Assembly: GCA_963920525.1 (NCBI GenBank)
Contig: OY986439.1
Location: 53,284,982-53,348,981 of the forward strand
From: Dichetophora obliterata
Taxonomy: Eukaryota; Arthropoda; Insecta; Diptera; Sciomyzidae
DNA length: 64,000 nt
Reading direction: 5' to 3'
Position numbers and translations under genes: made by a program. Positions 61,578 through 64,000 of the stretch are shown here, in pieces. The notes beneath the pieces are model-generated. The model did no database searches. It had not been told where the DNA came from and was given only the letters and a program-made list of their open reading frames with translations. Position 1 is the first letter of the stretch; every line of letters starts with the position of its first letter.

Positions 61578-62614
61578 GGAACATTTTACCTTTAGCTAAA
61601 ATGGACCTTTTTTCAAAATGTGTATTTGAAGCTAAAAAAGCGAATAGTGAAAACATTAGAGGTCGCTCTCAAGACGTTTAAAAGTTATAGGGGTCAAAAG
61701 TTAGGAAAAATGGCCTTAAAAACATGCTGTAATATTTTAAATTTTCCTAGAAAAGTAAGCATTATGGGTATCAAAAGAAGGGTAATATGAACACCTATTC
61801 AACGAGGTATCAAACATTAAAGTCCATGCATAACTTTTTAAGATATAACTTCTTTATACTTAAATATTTTCGTTTTGTAATGTTAAAACAATATTTCGTA
61901 CAAGGGCAAAACACTATTAAGCTGGAAGTCTAAATTATATAAAAAAAGGAATAATTGCAATTTAAGTAACTAAGGTATAACTAGTTACATAAACGATGTA
62001 ACATATATGATGGAGGAATATTTACGAAGTTAAATAGTTACATGAATGATTGAAGAAGAAAGGGCCACATTCGAGAAATTTATAAAACATTTACAGAGTA
62101 ATTTCTTAAAAGCCATAAAATATTATTTTTTAAAGAATTTTTGAAATATTTAGGAACTGTTAAATAAATGGTGATTAAATAAAGCGCCGCAGGCTAAAAA
62201 TTGTTATTAAAAATCGCCGCGATTCATGGAATTAATTTTTGTAGTTTTTACATTCGAATTCATGGAATTAATTTTTGTCGTTTTTATTTGAATCTGAAAT
62301 CCATTTAAAATTTTGATGCAAAATAGTTGGTACATAAAAAGAGTTATATCTCAGAAAGTAATTAATGGAATTTTATGGTTAATAGCTTATTGAATAGGTA
62401 ATAGAATAGCCTTTCTTTTAATACACATTTTGCTTAGTTTTGTTTATATATAGCAAAGATATAGCAAGGTTTTTTTAGCCCATTTTCAACTTTGGACCCC
62501 TATAACTTTTCAACCAGATAAGAGCGACCATTCATTTTTTCAGATTTGGAATAAGAAGTCCTTAATACATATGTTCCACGAAGAAGTTCATTTTAGCTAA
62601 AGGTAAAATATTCC
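61578..62614. mobile_element. Long-TIR MITE family A, intact copy
   Basis: GGAACATTTTACCTTTAGCT at 61578 and its near-inverse AGCTAAAGGTAAAATATTCC ending at 62614 delimit 1,037 bp. CTTAATTC flanks both sides exactly (61570-61577 and 62615-62622). Long arms carry CAAGACGTTTAAAAGTTATA and GGGTATCAAAAGAAGGGTAA on one side and their inverses on the other. It is collinear, in inverse orientation, with 3112-4046. No transposase is present. Confidence 0.9.
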
Positions 62615-62622
62615 CTTAATTC

Positions 62623-63349
62623 TAACTGACTTCCAGTTTGAAATTAATTATATGGCCACTTATAAAGAAATTCACAATTTTTGGAATTTAAAATTCAAAC
62701 CTTTAAAAAATTTAGGTCTTGCTAGAGATAGGCTTTTAAACAGGATAAAAATATGCTTGGAAATTAGTTTAAAGTGCAACCCTGGGCTTAATTTTTAATT
62801 TCACCTCAATTCACCATAGCCGCACGGTCATCTATTACATACGTCAGAAAAATAGACAACTGTCAGAAAACTGCAGCGATTATTGCGATTGGAAAATATG
62901 TGAACAGTTGTAAGAAAATTTATTTTCCACGTACATTTTCAATTAAAATTTAACAAAATAAAACGATAAACAAATGCCACAGAACAGCGAGTTAGTTAAT
63001 AATTAGTTTAAATCTTGCAACTTAAATCATGCAGAGCAGAATGGCAAGAATTATGAAGCGTTAGCGATAGAGACGAATGCCATAAATTTATTGCGGACTA
63101 AAAAAAAAAAATTGGTGAAGAGATAAGAACTTTCGCTGGAGCTGCTGGCGATCAAAGATAGGGCGGTAAAGCAGCAGCGGACTGCAGACATCAACGGGCC
63201 GCCTTTGATTTAACCTTTTTGTATTGGAGGGGTGATTAGGTGATGCTGATATAACCAGAAGAGCAGTTGAGAGAAACATTGAGCTCGATTTAACTTACTC
63301 GAAAAAAACCAAGTCTGGCAAATACATACCTACCATAGAAACAGCAACA
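62623..63349 (+). promoter_or_regulatory. Upstream region and leader of d4
   Basis: From about 62810 the sequence is less AT-rich and includes leader-like purine-rich stretches up to the start codon context AACAATGTCATC. A run of As lies near 63100. No core promoter element was fixed. Confidence 0.4.
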
Positions 63350-64000
63350 ATGTCATCCGCCGTTGATATACAAATCGTATCCACGCCAAATCTGGAGAAA
63401 ATCGAGAGTTTTTTAAAAGATTCAACCTACCGCGAGACTATCGAGTTTAGTGCTAATTTCAATACGCGCCTCTGCATTGAACGGCGACTACGTTTGCCAT
63501 TTCTAGATCCCCAAACTGGCGTAGCGCAGAATCATTCCAATTTATTTGTGAACAAGCGACAGCGAATGCCTGGCTTTCGTCAAGGCCAAATCTACACGTA
63601 TCCGGCGCAGCGATGGCGCAAGAGCCGACGTCAATATTTAAATAAAATGTACCGGTGAGCATCATCTTAAAGTTATGTCTGTTTATATTGGTAAATATTA
63701 ACTTTGTTTGGTTATAGGTTTCCCGATCGTCCGTTTCAAGCCTTGCGCAAAGATCACGACGCTTTACTTGCCAGCAATGCTGCCGCTGCGGCTGCGGGTA
63801 CATCTTCGCCCATTGTTGGCACAGCGTCACTTGGTTTGGTCGATCCGGACTTTAACGGATCTCTGCTCGAGGAGTCTTCATCCTTGGGCGCCTTTGGTGG
63901 TGATACTAGTGACAGCAAAGACAGTCAGCAACAACCACAAACGCAACAGACACAACCACCACATCAACCACATCCACAACAACAACAACAACAACAACAA
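63350..64000 (+). CDS. d4: d4 (Requiem/DPF family), N-terminal part
   Basis: Exon 1 is 63350-63654 (phase 2, GTGAGC donor); exon 2 starts at 63718 and runs off the window edge. The product is the fly counterpart of DPF1/2/3 (BAF45), a subunit of SWI/SNF-type chromatin remodellers that reads acetylated histone tails through C-terminal tandem PHD fingers, which lie outside the window. The N-terminal Requiem domain is clear: NFNTRLCIERRLRLPFLDPQ, TGVAQNHS, RMPGFRQGQIYTYPAQRWRK. These match the DPF signature RLPFLDxQTGVAQ and YxYPAxRWRKxRR. Residues after about 110 are Ala/Ser-rich, then Gln-rich, ending in a CAA run at the edge. Drosophila has d4 and the related toothrin; the full-length match of residues 1-80 favours d4. 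Confidence 0.9.

Noticed and set aside
1..64000. CRISPR arrays, rRNA genes or bacterial insertions
   Set aside because: No regularly spaced identical repeats with unique spacers, no rRNA-like stretch and no intronless bacterial-type gene were seen.

Overview
The window is AT-rich animal DNA with spliced genes, GT-AG introns and a very high load of transposon debris. The proteins match higher flies (Diptera, Cyclorrhapha) closely. Gene content, very large repeat-filled introns and the kinds of repeats suggest a tephritid fruit fly, but that is an inference and the species cannot be read from the sequence.

Four protein-coding genes are supported, all on the + strand. (1) NECAP, 4412-12907, is a 5-exon clathrin-coat accessory protein with a 6.9 kb last intron. 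(2) Arfrp1, 25787-26821, is a 4-exon Arf-like GTPase. (3) AP-1gamma (gamma-adaptin) has its shared coding exons at 44862-56394. Two alternative upstream first exons, at 27792-27847 and 39628-39644, join in the same phase, and there is a probable 18-nt cassette microexon at 47284-47301. (4) The N-terminal part of d4 (Requiem/DPF family chromatin protein) runs from 63350 off the right edge. For genes 1-3 the exon lengths and phases add up to uninterrupted reading frames of 257, 200 and 918 residues (the last without the optional exons). Genes 1-3 all act in clathrin/AP-1 trafficking at the trans-Golgi network: NECAP binds adaptin ears, AP-1gamma is the adaptor large subunit, and ARFRP1 works upstream of AP-1 cargo export.

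The rest is repeats. 0.6-4.1 kb: a cluster of long-inverted-repeat (fold-back) elements. 6.4-12.1 kb (NECAP intron 4): Transib-like and Harbinger-like transposase relics, an RT relic, a ~150-bp tandem array and a simple repeat. 14.6-16.0 kb: a mariner-type relic interrupted by a tRNA-derived SINE. 16.3-21.0 kb: a nearly complete CR1-like LINE with both long ORFs open. 22.6-25.1 kb: a perfect-looking hairpin, a MITE and tandem repeats. 28-44 kb (AP-1gamma 5' introns): hairpin and nested MITEs, a composite minisatellite element in two opposite copies, a 26S-proteasome ATPase pseudogene, several SINEs and an RT relic. 49.6-54.5 kb (AP-1gamma intron): RT and RNase H relics and a 155-bp tandem array. 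56.4-63.3 kb: more MITEs, two with exact 8-bp target duplications.

No prokaryotic features, CRISPR arrays, rRNA genes or convincing functional tRNA genes were seen. The most interesting leads are the AP-1gamma microexon and alternative first exons, the intact LINE whose ORF2 has no AUG, and the long-inverted-repeat families.
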